From Nocardioides sp. JQ2195 (lineage in GTDB: Bacteria > Actinomycetota > Actinomycetes > Propionibacteriales > Nocardioidaceae): a DNA stretch of 64,000 nt. Both the position numbers and the translations under genes were made by a program. The stretch covers positions 1,612,001-1,676,000 of the forward strand of contig NZ_CP050902.1 in the NCBI RefSeq assembly GCF_012272695.1, written 5' to 3'. The notes beneath the pieces are model-generated. The model was given only the letters and a program-made list of their open reading frames with translations. It was not told where the DNA came from and did not search any database. Positions 42,367-50,948 of this stretch are shown here, in pieces (the first letter of the stretch is position 1; every line of letters starts with the position of its first letter).

Positions 42367-43950
42367 ATGAGAATTGGACGATTGGCGGTGCGCAGGGGTG
42401 CTGGGGCCCTGGCGGTTCTCCTTTCGCTGGCGACGGTGCTGGCTGGTTGCGGCAGCCCATCGAGCGGCGATGCGGACGGGGAGGCCGACCCGGACGCAAC
42501 ACTCCGGATCATGTACGGCATGACCGCATCACTGGACCCGGCGGATGCAGCCGAGCCGGCCCAGATGTCACTCGGCACCTGGCCGGTCTACGACACCCTC
42601 TTGCAGGTCGACAAGGACGCGAACTATCAGCCGATGTTGGCCACGAAGTGGGAGTTCACTCCCGACGGCAAGACCGTGAACCTGACCCTTCGGGACGGGG
42701 TCACCTTCAGCGACGGCACTCCGTTCAATGCTGAAGCGGTCAAGGCGAACCTCGACCACAGCATGGCTGCGGACGGCAGCGCGCTCCAGGCGAATCTGAC
42801 GATGGTGGCCAGCGTGGAGGCAACCGGTGAGATGACGGTGGCAGTGCACCTCAAGCAGCCGACCACCGCGATCCTCTCGACACTGGCGAGCAACCTCGGC
42901 GGCATCATGATCTCTCCCAAGGCCCTGACCGACGGCAATCTGGCCAGTCATCCGGTGGGCACCGGTGCCTACGAGATCGAGTCGTTCAAGCCCGGTGAGC
43001 AGGCGGTCTACGTCCGGCGGTCGGACAAGGGCGGGATCTGGGATCCGGGGACAGGCAAGGTCGCCAAGGTCGTGATCGCGCGGATTGCCAGCCCCGACGC
43101 CAAGATCAACGCCCTCAAGAGTGGTCAGATCGACCTGACCACCTGGGAAGGCGATGACGCGACGTACGGCTCGGAGGTGTCCGCGGGCAGCATCCAGACT
43201 GCGCCCATGGACGGCGTGTTGAACCTGGTCGGGTTGTACTTCAACCTCAAGGTGAAGCCGCTGGACAACGTCAAGGTGCGCCAGGCGATCAACTATGCGA
43301 TCGACCGAGACGCGATCGTCGAGGCATTCGCTCCGGTCAACCAGCCGAGGGTGCAGCCCTGGCCGGAGGGGCTGACGGGCTTCGAGACGTCGCGCGAGGA
43401 CGCCTACTCATATGATCCAGCCAAGGCGAAGGAGCTTCTTGCCGAGGCGGGTTATCCCGACGGATTCTCCGTCCCGGGTGACTTCCTGGTCTCGAACTCA
43501 TCCAACATCGACAAGACCGGCGAGGCCATCCAGGCGAATCTCTCCGAGGTCGGGATCGAGATCAACCTGCGCTCGACGGACATCCTGTCCCAGATCACCT
43601 CCTACTCCGGTGGCAAGGAGCCGGGCCAGGTGAACTATATGTCCTTGCCGTCGATCGATGCCTACGCGTGGCTGCAACGGCTGTTCGTCAACCCGGTCTG
43701 GAACCCGGGTGGCACCTCGCCGGAGCTCCTGGAACTGGTCAAGGGCGCCGACGACCCGACCATCTCGGAATCGGACCGCGCCACCATGGTGGGGGCTGCC
43801 GTCGACCACGTCACCGAGAACGCGCTGTTTGCCCCGTTGTGGCAGGGAGTGGGCGGGCTGGCCGCATCAAGCAAGGTCAAGGACCTCGACAAGATCGTCG
43901 GCACCTACATGGGTGTGGCGAACCTGCGCTACGTGAGCATGACCAAATAG
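42367..43950 (+). CDS. ABC transporter solute-binding lipoprotein, family 5 (copy 2)
   Basis: A 527-residue lipoprotein with lipobox LAGC near residue 27 and the same SBP_bac_5 blocks as copy 1: LDPADAAEPAQMSLGTWPVY, KWEFTPDGKTVNLTLRDGV, VRQAINYAIDRDAIVEAF and MSLPSIDAYAWLQRLFVNPV. The two are clearly paralogs, similar along their length. It again has no adjacent permease and likely works with the transporter at 59.9-63.8 kb. Two binding proteins suggest two related ligands, for instance free and conjugated forms. Confidence 0.9.
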   Translation: MRIGRLAVRRGAGALAVLLSLATVLAGCGSPSSGDADGEADPDATLRIMYGMTASLDPADAAEPAQMSLGTWPVYDTLLQVDKDANYQPMLATKWEFTPDGKTVNLTLRDGVTFSDGTPFNAEAVKANLDHSMAADGSALQANLTMVASVEATGEMTVAVHLKQPTTAILSTLASNLGGIMISPKALTDGNLASHPVGTGAYEIESFKPGEQAVYVRRSDKGGIWDPGTGKVAKVVIARIASPDAKINALKSGQIDLTTWEGDDATYGSEVSAGSIQTAPMDGVLNLVGLYFNLKVKPLDNVKVRQAINYAIDRDAIVEAFAPVNQPRVQPWPEGLTGFETSREDAYSYDPAKAKELLAEAGYPDGFSVPGDFLVSNSSNIDKTGEAIQANLSEVGIEINLRSTDILSQITSYSGGKEPGQVNYMSLPSIDAYAWLQRLFVNPVWNPGGTSPELLELVKGADDPTISESDRATMVGAAVDHVTENALFAPLWQGVGGLAASSKVKDLDKIVGTYMGVANLRYVSMTK

Positions 43951-43964
43951 CTCCACGCTTTCGA

Positions 43965-44003
43965 GACTGGCCGGCCCGCCCCTCGTGGGTCGGCCGGCCA
44001 GTC
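43965..44003. terminator. hairpin terminator after binding protein 2
   Basis: A 12-bp perfect inverted repeat, GACTGGCCGGCC (43965-43976) and GGCCGGCCAGTC (43992-44003), with a 15-base loop, between convergent genes. Confidence 0.8.
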
Positions 44004-44077
44004 CGGCGCTGGGTCGGTACCTCGACGCTGGTGTCGCCGAGCAGGGTGGAGCCGGCGCTCGTCGTCGTGTGGCCGGA

Positions 44078-44980
44078 TCACTCGCGCAGCCGGTCGTTCC
44101 ACTCGTCGAGGTCGATGTCGGTCGACCAGGGAATCTCCACCACCAGCTCGGTGACGCCGCCCTCCGCCAAGGTGGGCAAGACGCGTGTCAGTGAGTCGAG
44201 TGGGGCGCCCGCGAGGTTGACCCGGACCACGTAGTCGAGACTGTCGGGCTCCCGTCCCCGCTCGCGCGCCAGGGCCTTGATCCGAGCGATCGGGTCCAGT
44301 GCCCCCTCCCGGAGGTTGGCCACGGACGCCGTGCCGATCCATCCGGTGCCGCAGCGCAGCACTCGCTCGTAGGCACGCGGCGAGGCACCGCCGATCAATA
44401 TCGGCACGGAGCGTGTCGGGACCGGATGGAACTGGGCCCCGGAGGGAAGCGAGTACCACTTCCCCGAGAAGGCCTCGGGTGAGCCCTCCCAGCATCGCTT
44501 CACCACGGTGAGAAGCTCATCGAGTCGCCGGCCGCGGTCGTGGACATTCACGCCGACGATGTCGAACTCCTCGGTGAGCCACCCGGCACCCACGCCGAGC
44601 TCCACCCGGCCACCGCTGAGCACGTCGATCGTGGCGATCTGTTTGGCAAGGATCACCGGATTGCGCAGGGCGGCGACCATCACACCCGTACCAACTCGGA
44701 TCGTCGAGGTCGCCTCGGCCATCGTCGCCAGTGCCACCACCGAATCGGCCCAGGGCTCGGTCGGCGACCAAGGCAGGTCCTGGGGCGCGCCGCTCGCCCG
44801 TTGAGCCCGTGGCCGACCTGCCGACGATGGGTGCCGCGACGTGGTCGTCAGTGGCATGGCGATGTGGTCGCCCACCCACGCGGACTCGAAGCCCGCTCGC
44901 TCCAGGTCTCGGGCCATGCTGCCGAAGCCTCTCGCGAGGACGTCGTGACCCCGTGCCGGAACGGAGCCGCCGATCCTCAA
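44078..44980 (-). CDS. LLM-class (F420-dependent type) oxidoreductase (copy 1)
   Basis: A 300-residue luciferase-like TIM-barrel enzyme. LRIGGSVPARG at the start, ESAWVGDHIAMP, RIRVGTGV-type strands, GGRVELGVGAGWLTEEF and IGGASPRAYER match F420-dependent enzymes of the Fgd/Mer type. I chose TTG 44980, which overlaps the DUF1214 stop (TTGA) and gives the usual RIGG start; a GTG at 44998 would add six residues. Translationally coupled to DUF1214 copy 3. The redox step is unknown. Confidence 0.78.
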   Translation of the reverse strand: MRIGGSVPARGHDVLARGFGSMARDLERAGFESAWVGDHIAMPLTTTSRHPSSAGRPRAQRASGAPQDLPWSPTEPWADSVVALATMAEATSTIRVGTGVMVAALRNPVILAKQIATIDVLSGGRVELGVGAGWLTEEFDIVGVNVHDRGRRLDELLTVVKRCWEGSPEAFSGKWYSLPSGAQFHPVPTRSVPILIGGASPRAYERVLRCGTGWIGTASVANLREGALDPIARIKALARERGREPDSLDYVVRVNLAGAPLDSLTRVLPTLAEGGVTELVVEIPWSTDIDLDEWNDRLRE

Positions 44981-46044
44981 AGATTGACCACCTTGCACGT
45001 CGGCAGCGGGTGCCGGTCCGACTTGACCCAGCGCATCAGCGCGGTTCCCTCGTCATGGAAGCCGGTGGAGATCCAGTTGCCGTAGCCGGGGTCCTTGGCG
45101 GAGACCACGATCGTCAGGGTGCCGTCATCGTTGAGCTTGCCGTTGTGGTTGTTGATGTAGGTGTTCATCCGGTCATGGTCGAGGGATTCCATCCACCAGT
45201 TCTGGAGCACGAAGTTCCAGTACTCACAGTGGGGGACCTCGGTGTTGATCACCCATGCCTCGTCGGGGGCCAGCTTCCAGTAGCCGTGGAGGTAGAAGAT
45301 CGTCGGATCACCTCCGGCGTTCTGGAAGAACTCCTGGCCCCAGTCGGGCAACTCGTTCGGCTTCTCCATGAACATCTTGGTCCACCGGGAAAAGGTTGTG
45401 GAGGTTCCCTTGACGAAGTCGGTCGCCATCCGGAGCTGGCGGGCGAACGCGTCCGGGTCGAGCGGTTCCGGGGTGGGCTTCTCATCGATCAGCTCGATGC
45501 TCACCTGCGCGGGTGTCTCGCTGGCCCGGTCCTGGAACGACTGCCGTCCGACGAGGTTCGTGGTGTCCTCCGCGAGAGGCAGCCAAGCACCTTCCGCCGG
45601 CTTGTTGGCACTGGCGATGAAGCTGAAGCGGCCCTGGTCGTCCACCGGGATCTCGTCGTTGCCGATCTCGCCTGTCGACGCCATCGTGCCGTCGATGTGG
45701 TAGCGGTTGGCCTTCGAGCCGAAGGTCATCAGCGGTACGGTGCCCCGGGTGCCGCTGATCCGGTAGCTGTGCTTGCCGGACACGTTGGCACGCATGTAGA
45801 TGTTGTCCGGGTTGTCGGCGCCGATCTTGCACTTCAGGTTGGGGTCGAGTGCGTTGGTGATCGCCGGGTGGAGCGGATCGGAGTTCTCGATCGCGTTGAT
45901 CGAGGCATAGCGCAACAACCGGATCAGGTAACGCACGCCCTCCGCCTGGTTCAGCGGGTCCTGGGGGGCCGCCTCGTCGAGCAAGCCCTGCCCGGCCTCC
46001 CGGAGCTGGTCGCAGAAGTCGTCCCACATCGGACTGGTCGCCAT
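44977..46044 (-). CDS. DUF1214 protein (copy 3)
   Basis: A 355-residue paralog with GADNPDNIYMRANVSGKHSY, GTRGTVPLMTFGSKANRYHI, then APDEAWVINTEVPHCEYWNF, SLDHDRMNTYINNHNGKL and WVKSDRHPLP. The first in an operon with the F420-type enzyme, under an island promoter. The pairing with a flavin-like redox enzyme here, as against sulfotransferases for the other copies, argues that DUF1214 acts on a common intermediate rather than with one fixed partner. Confidence 0.82.
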   Translation of the reverse strand: MATSPMWDDFCDQLREAGQGLLDEAAPQDPLNQAEGVRYLIRLLRYASINAIENSDPLHPAITNALDPNLKCKIGADNPDNIYMRANVSGKHSYRISGTRGTVPLMTFGSKANRYHIDGTMASTGEIGNDEIPVDDQGRFSFIASANKPAEGAWLPLAEDTTNLVGRQSFQDRASETPAQVSIELIDEKPTPEPLDPDAFARQLRMATDFVKGTSTTFSRWTKMFMEKPNELPDWGQEFFQNAGGDPTIFYLHGYWKLAPDEAWVINTEVPHCEYWNFVLQNWWMESLDHDRMNTYINNHNGKLNDDGTLTIVVSAKDPGYGNWISTGFHDEGTALMRWVKSDRHPLPTCKVVNL

Positions 46045-46078
46045 CTGGTCCTCCTGGTCGGGTCGGCAGATGCCTTGG

Positions 46079-46128
46079 AAGGTACGGGCGGATCGCGCGT
46101 GGCGATCCCGGAATCCCGCTGATCAGGA
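46079..46128 (-). promoter_or_regulatory. island-type promoter, minus strand (DUF1214 copy 3)
   Basis: TCCCG-CTGAT-CAGGA at 46114-46128; TACCTT reads on the minus strand from 46084 to 46079. Centre to first T is 37. Confidence 0.78.
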
Positions 46129-46130
46129 CG

Positions 46131-46180
46131 TCCCGACCTCCGGGATCCCCGGGGTCACGCCGGTCGGGACTGGCTACCGT
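46131..46180 (+). promoter_or_regulatory. island-type promoter, plus strand (LLM enzyme 2)
   Basis: TCCCG-ACCTC-CGGGA at 46131-46145; TACCGT at 46175-46180. Centre to first T is 37. It lies 2 bases from the minus-strand palindrome, so each direction has its own site. Confidence 0.75.
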
Positions 46181-46226
46181 CGACGGGACGGCAAGGACGC
46201 CGAGGCATCCGACAGTGGGAGCGCAC

Positions 46227-47114
46227 ATGCGGCTCGGCATCAGCACGCCAGCGGTGGTCAGGGTCCCCGGCGTCACGGCGGCGTGGGAGGACACAGCGGG
46301 GGTCGGCGAGGTCACTCGCGTTGCCGAGCTCGCTGACCGGCTCGGCTTCCACTTCCTCACGTGCAGCGAACACATCGCCATGCCTCCGGGAATACCATCA
46401 CCCCAGCTGCCGCAGGGACGCGGCACCCGCTACTGGGATCCGCTCGCGACGTTGTCCTGGTTGGCGGCGCGCACCACCCGGATCGGCTTGATGACGAACG
46501 TGCTGGTGCTGGGCTACCACCATCCGCTCGCGATCGCGAAGCGCTACGGAACCCTGGACATGATGAGCGGCGGCCGAGTCCGTCTCGGGGTCGGAGTGGG
46601 CACCGCAGAAGAGGAGTTCCGGACCCTGGGGGCGCACTTCGAGGACCGTGGCCCGCGGGCGGACGATGCGATCCGGGCGCTGCGGGCGGCGCTGTCGCGC
46701 AACGACCCAGAGTACCACGGCGAGTTCTTCGACTTCTCCGGCCTGGTCGTCGATCCGTGCGCCGTGCAGCAACGGGTCCCGATCTGGGTGGGCGGACACA
46801 GCAAGCGTGCACTGCGCCGAGCAGTGACGCTCGGTGACGGATGGGTTCCCGGCGCTCCCGATCCCGAGGTGCTGAGGACCATGCTTGCCAACCATCCCGA
46901 CCGCCCGGAGGGCTTCGAAGTGGTCTCGGGCGTCGGCGGCGCGCTCGACCCTCTCGCCGACCCGGCCGGCGTGGAGGCAGCGTTCGAGCGAGCCTCCGCC
47001 GCGGGCGTGACGATGGTGCCCTTCCGGCCGGTGAACCGGTCGCTGGACCGCTACCTGGAACAGCTCGAGGCGGTTGCCGGCCTCGACCTCTTCGAGCCGC
47101 TGGTCACTGGCTGA
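46227..47114 (+). CDS. LLM-class (F420-dependent type) oxidoreductase (copy 2)
   Basis: A 295-residue luciferase-like protein: MRLGISTPAVV start, LTCSEHIAMPPG, SGGRVRLGVGVGTAEEEFRT and VPIWVGGHSKRALRRAVTLG. GGGAG is five bases before ATG 46227. It is divergent from the DUF1214/LLM pair. Cofactor (F420 or FMN) cannot be told by eye. Confidence 0.8.
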   Translation: MRLGISTPAVVRVPGVTAAWEDTAGVGEVTRVAELADRLGFHFLTCSEHIAMPPGIPSPQLPQGRGTRYWDPLATLSWLAARTTRIGLMTNVLVLGYHHPLAIAKRYGTLDMMSGGRVRLGVGVGTAEEEFRTLGAHFEDRGPRADDAIRALRAALSRNDPEYHGEFFDFSGLVVDPCAVQQRVPIWVGGHSKRALRRAVTLGDGWVPGAPDPEVLRTMLANHPDRPEGFEVVSGVGGALDPLADPAGVEAAFERASAAGVTMVPFRPVNRSLDRYLEQLEAVAGLDLFEPLVTG

Positions 47115-47178
47115 GCAGGTCGGCCAGGATCCAGCCGTGGTCCCGGCCCGGGACTGCGAGGGGTGATCGCGGCAGTGA

Positions 47179-47228
47179 TCCCGGTGATCGGGATCACCGG
47201 GCCGCGCCCGCAAGGGCGTCCCTAGCGT
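47179..47228 (+). promoter_or_regulatory. island-type promoter of the 47.3-50.1 kb operon
   Basis: GATCCCG-GTGAT-CGGGATC, with perfect 7-bp arms, is the most complete dyad (core 47179-47193). TAGCGT at 47223-47228. Centre to first T is 37. Confidence 0.85.
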
Positions 47229-47264
47229 GTCGTCATCCAGCCCCCGCACACGAAAGAGGCCCCT

Positions 47265-48041
47265 ATGTCCCGCAAGGTCGTCGTCACCGGAGCAGCCTCG
47301 GGGATCGGTGCGGCCACGGCTGCGATCCTCACCGCACAGGGCGATGAGGTGATCGGCGTCGACCTGCATGAGGCGGATGTCGTCGCCGACCTGTCGACCC
47401 GGGACGGACGGCAACAGGCCGTGGCCGCTGTCCTGGAGGTGAGTGGTGGCGTTGTCGATGCCGTGGTCGCATGCGCCGGAACCTCCTCACTTTCACCTCT
47501 CGACGTCAAGGTGAACTTCTTCGGCGTGGTCGAGTTCCTTGACGGCCTGCGACCGGCGCTCGCCAAGGCGTCGGCTCCGAGGGTGTCGGTCACCGCGTCG
47601 ATCTCCTCGACGCAGACCACTGACCCAGAGGTGGTCGAAGCCTGCCTCGCCCTCGATGAGGACCATGCCGTGGCACTCGCGGAGAAGGTGCACGCCGACG
47701 GCCGTGGGAGTCTGCTGTATGCCAGCTCGAAGAATGCAGTGGCTCGCTGGCTGCGGCGTACGGCGATCACGGACGAGTGGGCCGGTGCCGGCATCGCCCT
47801 GAATGCCGTCGGACCCGGCGTGGTGGTCACCCCGATGACCGAGGCCCTGCGTGCTTCGGAGCAGGGCGTGGAGATGATCAACAAGGCGGTGCCCTCGAAG
47901 TTCGGCGGCTGGATGGGGCCGGAGGTGATCGCCGACGCGCTGGTGTGGCTGGTGCGTCCGGAGAACACCCACACCACCGCGCAGATCCTGTTCGTCGACG
48001 GCGGCGCCGAGGCCGTGGTCCGTGGCGAGGAGGCCTTCTGA
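47265..48041 (+). CDS. 3alpha-hydroxysteroid dehydrogenase-like SDR
   Basis: A 258-residue SDR that resembles the 3alpha-HSD/carbonyl reductase of Comamonas testosteroni more than classical SDRs. It has TGAASGIGAAT, GVDLHEADVVADLSTRDGRQ then VKVNFFGVVEFLDGLRPALA, a long insertion (EVVEACLALDEDHAVALAEK), YASSK and an end of VDGGAEAVVRGEEAF. The DLST-xx-GR segment and the EAGEEA-like insertion are hallmarks of that subgroup. The expected reaction is 3alpha-hydroxyl to 3-keto oxidation of a steroid, NAD-linked. This is one of the stronger pointers to a steroid substrate. Confidence 0.82.
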   Translation: MSRKVVVTGAASGIGAATAAILTAQGDEVIGVDLHEADVVADLSTRDGRQQAVAAVLEVSGGVVDAVVACAGTSSLSPLDVKVNFFGVVEFLDGLRPALAKASAPRVSVTASISSTQTTDPEVVEACLALDEDHAVALAEKVHADGRGSLLYASSKNAVARWLRRTAITDEWAGAGIALNAVGPGVVVTPMTEALRASEQGVEMINKAVPSKFGGWMGPEVIADALVWLVRPENTHTTAQILFVDGGAEAVVRGEEAF

Positions 48042-48913
48042 TGAAGTGGGCACTCTCCGGAGCGATGATCGGAGCCCGCGAGCTCCTCGAGCTCGCCCCC
48101 GCCGCAGAGGAGGCCGGCTTCGACGGCATCGGTCTGCCCGACTCGGTGTTCTATCCCGAGAAGGTCTCCGCGGACTACCCCTACACCCCTGACGGCAAGC
48201 GGATGTGGGCGGCGGAGGTGCCGATGCCGGACCCGTTCATCATCATGACGGCGATGGCCGCGGTCACCGAGCGCCTGCGGTTCTCCACGACCGTCCTCAA
48301 GCTGCCGCTGCGGGACCCGCTGCTGACGGCGAAGCAGGTCTCGACGATGGCGGTCCTGTCGGACAACCGGATCGGCATCGGTGTCGGACTCTCGTGGATC
48401 CCTGAGGAGTTCACGTTCACCGGGACCGAGATGCGCACGCGTGGCGCACGCACGGACGAGGCCATCGAGATCCTCAAGGCCGTCTGCGCCGGCAACGGGC
48501 CCGAGTGGGTGGAGTACCACGGCAAGCACTACGACTTCGATCGGTTGATGATCAGCCCTGCGCCCGACCGGCCCGTTCCCGTGTACGTCGGCGGGCACAG
48601 CGATGCGGGCCTCAAGCGGGCCGCTCGACTCGGTGACGGCTGGATCTCGGTGAACGTCCCGGCCGACCAGCTGAAGGTGGCCATCACCAGGCTGGACGAG
48701 CTGCGGGCGGAGTACGGGCGTTCCGACGTGCCCTTCGAGATCGACGTCTCACCCACCGACGTGCGCGACGTCGCCGGCTATCGCGACATCGAGGCGGCCG
48801 GAGCGACGATCTGCCGGGTCACGCCCTGGCGGATCTACGACGAGGGGCAGACCACCGCCGGCCGAATCGCGGCACTGCGTCGGTTCGCCGACGAGGTCAT
48901 TGCCAAGTATTGA
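48041..48913 (+). CDS. LLM-class (F420-dependent type) oxidoreductase (copy 3)
   Basis: A 290-residue luciferase-like enzyme: MKWALSGAMIGARELLELAP, FDGIGLPDSVFYPEKV, RLRFSTTVLKLPLRDPLLTA, NRIGIGVGLSWIPEEF and VPVYVGGHSDAGLKRA. Its ATG overlaps the SDR stop by one base. It differs from copies 1 and 2 in the N-terminal third. Likely works on the product of the 3alpha-HSD-like enzyme. Confidence 0.8.
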   Translation: MKWALSGAMIGARELLELAPAAEEAGFDGIGLPDSVFYPEKVSADYPYTPDGKRMWAAEVPMPDPFIIMTAMAAVTERLRFSTTVLKLPLRDPLLTAKQVSTMAVLSDNRIGIGVGLSWIPEEFTFTGTEMRTRGARTDEAIEILKAVCAGNGPEWVEYHGKHYDFDRLMISPAPDRPVPVYVGGHSDAGLKRAARLGDGWISVNVPADQLKVAITRLDELRAEYGRSDVPFEIDVSPTDVRDVAGYRDIEAAGATICRVTPWRIYDEGQTTAGRIAALRRFADEVIAKY

Positions 48914-48919
48914 GGAGCG

Positions 48920-50077
48920 GTGACGCTCCCGCGCTCGGTGTGGGCGTCCCTCTTCGCACTCGTCGCAGCAACCATCGGCATGGGGCTGGTGGTGCCGATC
49001 CTGCGCCCGTTGAGCGTGGCCTTCGACGCGAGCCCGGCCCAGACCCTGCTGCTCGTCTCGGTCTACATGGTCTGCCTGGGGGCCGCCATGCCGTTCACCA
49101 GTGCGGTCTCGAGCAGACTGGGTGTCCGCCGCACCCTTGTCGGCGCACTGCTGCTCAACGTGGTCTGCGGGGTGGTCTCGAGCCTGGCCGGCGACATCGG
49201 CGTGGTCATCTGCGCTCGTGCCGGATGGGGGCTGGGCAACGCCCTCTTCCTGGCCACGGTCCTGGCCGTGGTCATCGAGGAGGCGGGAGCACTCTCAGGA
49301 AGGGCGATCCGCTACTTCGAGGCCGCGGTGGGCATCGGCATCTCCGCCGGTCCGCTGGCCGGTGGCGTCCTCGGTGCGATCTCCTGGCGTGCGGCCTTCC
49401 TCGGTTCGGCCACGATGATGCTCGTGGCCGCGGTCAGCCTGATGATCCTGCTCCCGAGGGCGGAGCGCGGGCCCCTTGCCACGGGGGTGTTCGCGCCGTT
49501 CCGTGCCCTGCTCCAGCCCGGGCTCCTCGTCCTGGGGCTGGCGTCGTTGCTCTACAACGTCGGCTTCCTGATGATGTTCACCTTCACGCCGTTCCCGCTC
49601 GCCCGCGGCCCGGAGTTCGTCGGTCTGGTCTACTGCGGCTGGGGTCTTGCCCTGGTGTTTTCCTCGACGTTCGTCGGTCCGCGAGTGCAACGCCGCATCG
49701 GCACCCTGGCCTCGTTCACCGTAGGCACCACGGGGTTCGCCGTGGTGCTCGTGGTGATGGCGGTGTTCGCTGACCGGGACGCCGTGCTCGTCGCAGGTGT
49801 GATCAGCTCCGGACTCGCGCTGGGAGTGAGCAACACGATGATGACCGAGGCGGCGATGGCCTCGTCGTCGACGGACCACACGACGACATCAGCCGCCTAC
49901 AACCTGATGCGGAACGCCGGGCCGGCGGCGGCACCCTGGTTGGCCGGCACACTGGGGGAGTCGCTCAATGTGCACGCGCCTTTCCTGTTCGGAGCGATCT
50001 CGGCGATCGTGGCGGTGGTGCTGGTGCTCGCGCTGATGGGGCGCGAGGTCGTGGCCCCGGTGGTGTCCCGGGTCTGA
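48920..50077 (+). CDS. MFS transporter
   Basis: A 385-residue integral membrane protein with about 12 hydrophobic segments. RLGVRRTLVGALLLN after the second segment is the motif A-like loop, and a charged central loop (LLPRAERGPLATG) separates the halves. Most likely a proton-driven carrier; direction and substrate unknown, though uptake or export of the island's compounds is likely. The GTG at 48920 follows GAGGAG very closely; a GTG at 48938 is the alternative. Confidence 0.82.
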   Translation: MTLPRSVWASLFALVAATIGMGLVVPILRPLSVAFDASPAQTLLLVSVYMVCLGAAMPFTSAVSSRLGVRRTLVGALLLNVVCGVVSSLAGDIGVVICARAGWGLGNALFLATVLAVVIEEAGALSGRAIRYFEAAVGIGISAGPLAGGVLGAISWRAAFLGSATMMLVAAVSLMILLPRAERGPLATGVFAPFRALLQPGLLVLGLASLLYNVGFLMMFTFTPFPLARGPEFVGLVYCGWGLALVFSSTFVGPRVQRRIGTLASFTVGTTGFAVVLVVMAVFADRDAVLVAGVISSGLALGVSNTMMTEAAMASSSTDHTTTSAAYNLMRNAGPAAAPWLAGTLGESLNVHAPFLFGAISAIVAVVLVLALMGREVVAPVVSRV

Positions 50078-50165
50078 GGAGAAGCATTCGGCCTCTCGAT
50101 CTGCCCGGTGCGCAGGGGCGTCATGGCACCGGCAGCGCGGTGGGGGAGACCCCGGTCGGCCGGGA

Positions 50166-50738
50166 TCAGCCCCAGTGGTCGCCCCAGCCCCAGAGATCCG
50201 GAGCCGGCTTCTCGGGCTCCTTGCTCTCGACGCCGAACTTGCCACGGAAGAAGATCATCGGCCGGGCGCGGTTCTCGGGAACCTCGACCGAGAGAACCCG
50301 CCCGATCACCACGTCGTGGTCACCAGCGACGTGCACGTCCTCGACGGCACAGTGCACCCGCAGCAGCACATCGCCCAGGACCGGGGTTCCCCACGGGGAG
50401 GGCTGCCACTCGAGTCCCTCGAACTTGCGTCCACGGCTGGAGCCGAATCGCGCGCACACCTCGCTCTGGTCCTCGGCGAGCACGCTCACGTTGAACAAGC
50501 CCGAGCGACGGATCCGCGGCCAGGCGCGACCACGGTGGTCTGCACAGAACAGGACCAACGGTGGCTCCAACGAGACGCTGGCGAAGGACTGACAGGCAAA
50601 CCCCACCGGCTCGCCGTCGTCGACTCCCGACACGATCGTGACGCCACTGGCGAAGGAGCTCATTGCCTCCCGCATCTCCTGGGGGGTCGGCGCCGTGCCG
50701 GAGCCGTCACGCGGCAGGGGAGTGGTCTCGATGCTCAT
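50166..50738 (-). CDS. hsaB: HsaB-like flavin reductase
   Basis: A 190-residue flavin reductase. MREAMSSFASGVTIVSG, PVGFACQSFASVSLEPPLVL, FNVSVLAEDQSEVCARF and HCAVEDVHVAGDHDVVIGRV are the FMN-binding segments of the HsaB/HpaC type. It makes FMNH2 with NADH for HsaA-type oxygenases. AGGTGG precedes ATG 50738. The frame stays open far upstream, antisense to the next gene, but nothing there looks coding. With three HsaA-like enzymes and one reductase, it probably serves all. Confidence 0.86.
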   Translation of the reverse strand: MSIETTPLPRDGSGTAPTPQEMREAMSSFASGVTIVSGVDDGEPVGFACQSFASVSLEPPLVLFCADHRGRAWPRIRRSGLFNVSVLAEDQSEVCARFGSSRGRKFEGLEWQPSPWGTPVLGDVLLRVHCAVEDVHVAGDHDVVIGRVLSVEVPENRARPMIFFRGKFGVESKEPEKPAPDLWGWGDHWG

Positions 50739-50791
50739 GGGCCACCTGTGCTCGTGTCGTGGTTGCCCGTCTCGGGAGGCTTCATTGTGGC

Positions 50792-50841
50792 AACGTAGGC
50801 GTGGTCGTGAGGGCGGACCGAGAGGATCCCGTTCACTGAAA
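50792..50841 (-). promoter_or_regulatory. island-type promoter of the flavin reductase gene
   Basis: TCCCG-TTCAC-TGAAA at 50827-50841 (right half degenerate); TACGTT reads on the minus strand from 50797 to 50792. Centre to first T is 37. Confidence 0.75.
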
Positions 50842-50891
50842 CGGAGGCCGAGGTGCCCGTGCCAGCTGTCCCGGTCGAAGGATCGCGGACA

Positions 50892-50941
50892 TCCCGATGA
50901 CCGGGATCCCATCGCTCCCCGGGAGTGTCGCTGACTAGCGT
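50892..50941 (+). promoter_or_regulatory. island-type promoter of flavoprotein 3, leaderless
   Basis: ATCCCG-ATGAC-CGGGAT (core 50892-50906) and TAGCGT at 50936-50941. Centre to first T is 37. Seven bases to the ATG at 50949, as at 33.5 kb. Confidence 0.83.
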
Positions 50942-50948
50942 GCCGAGC

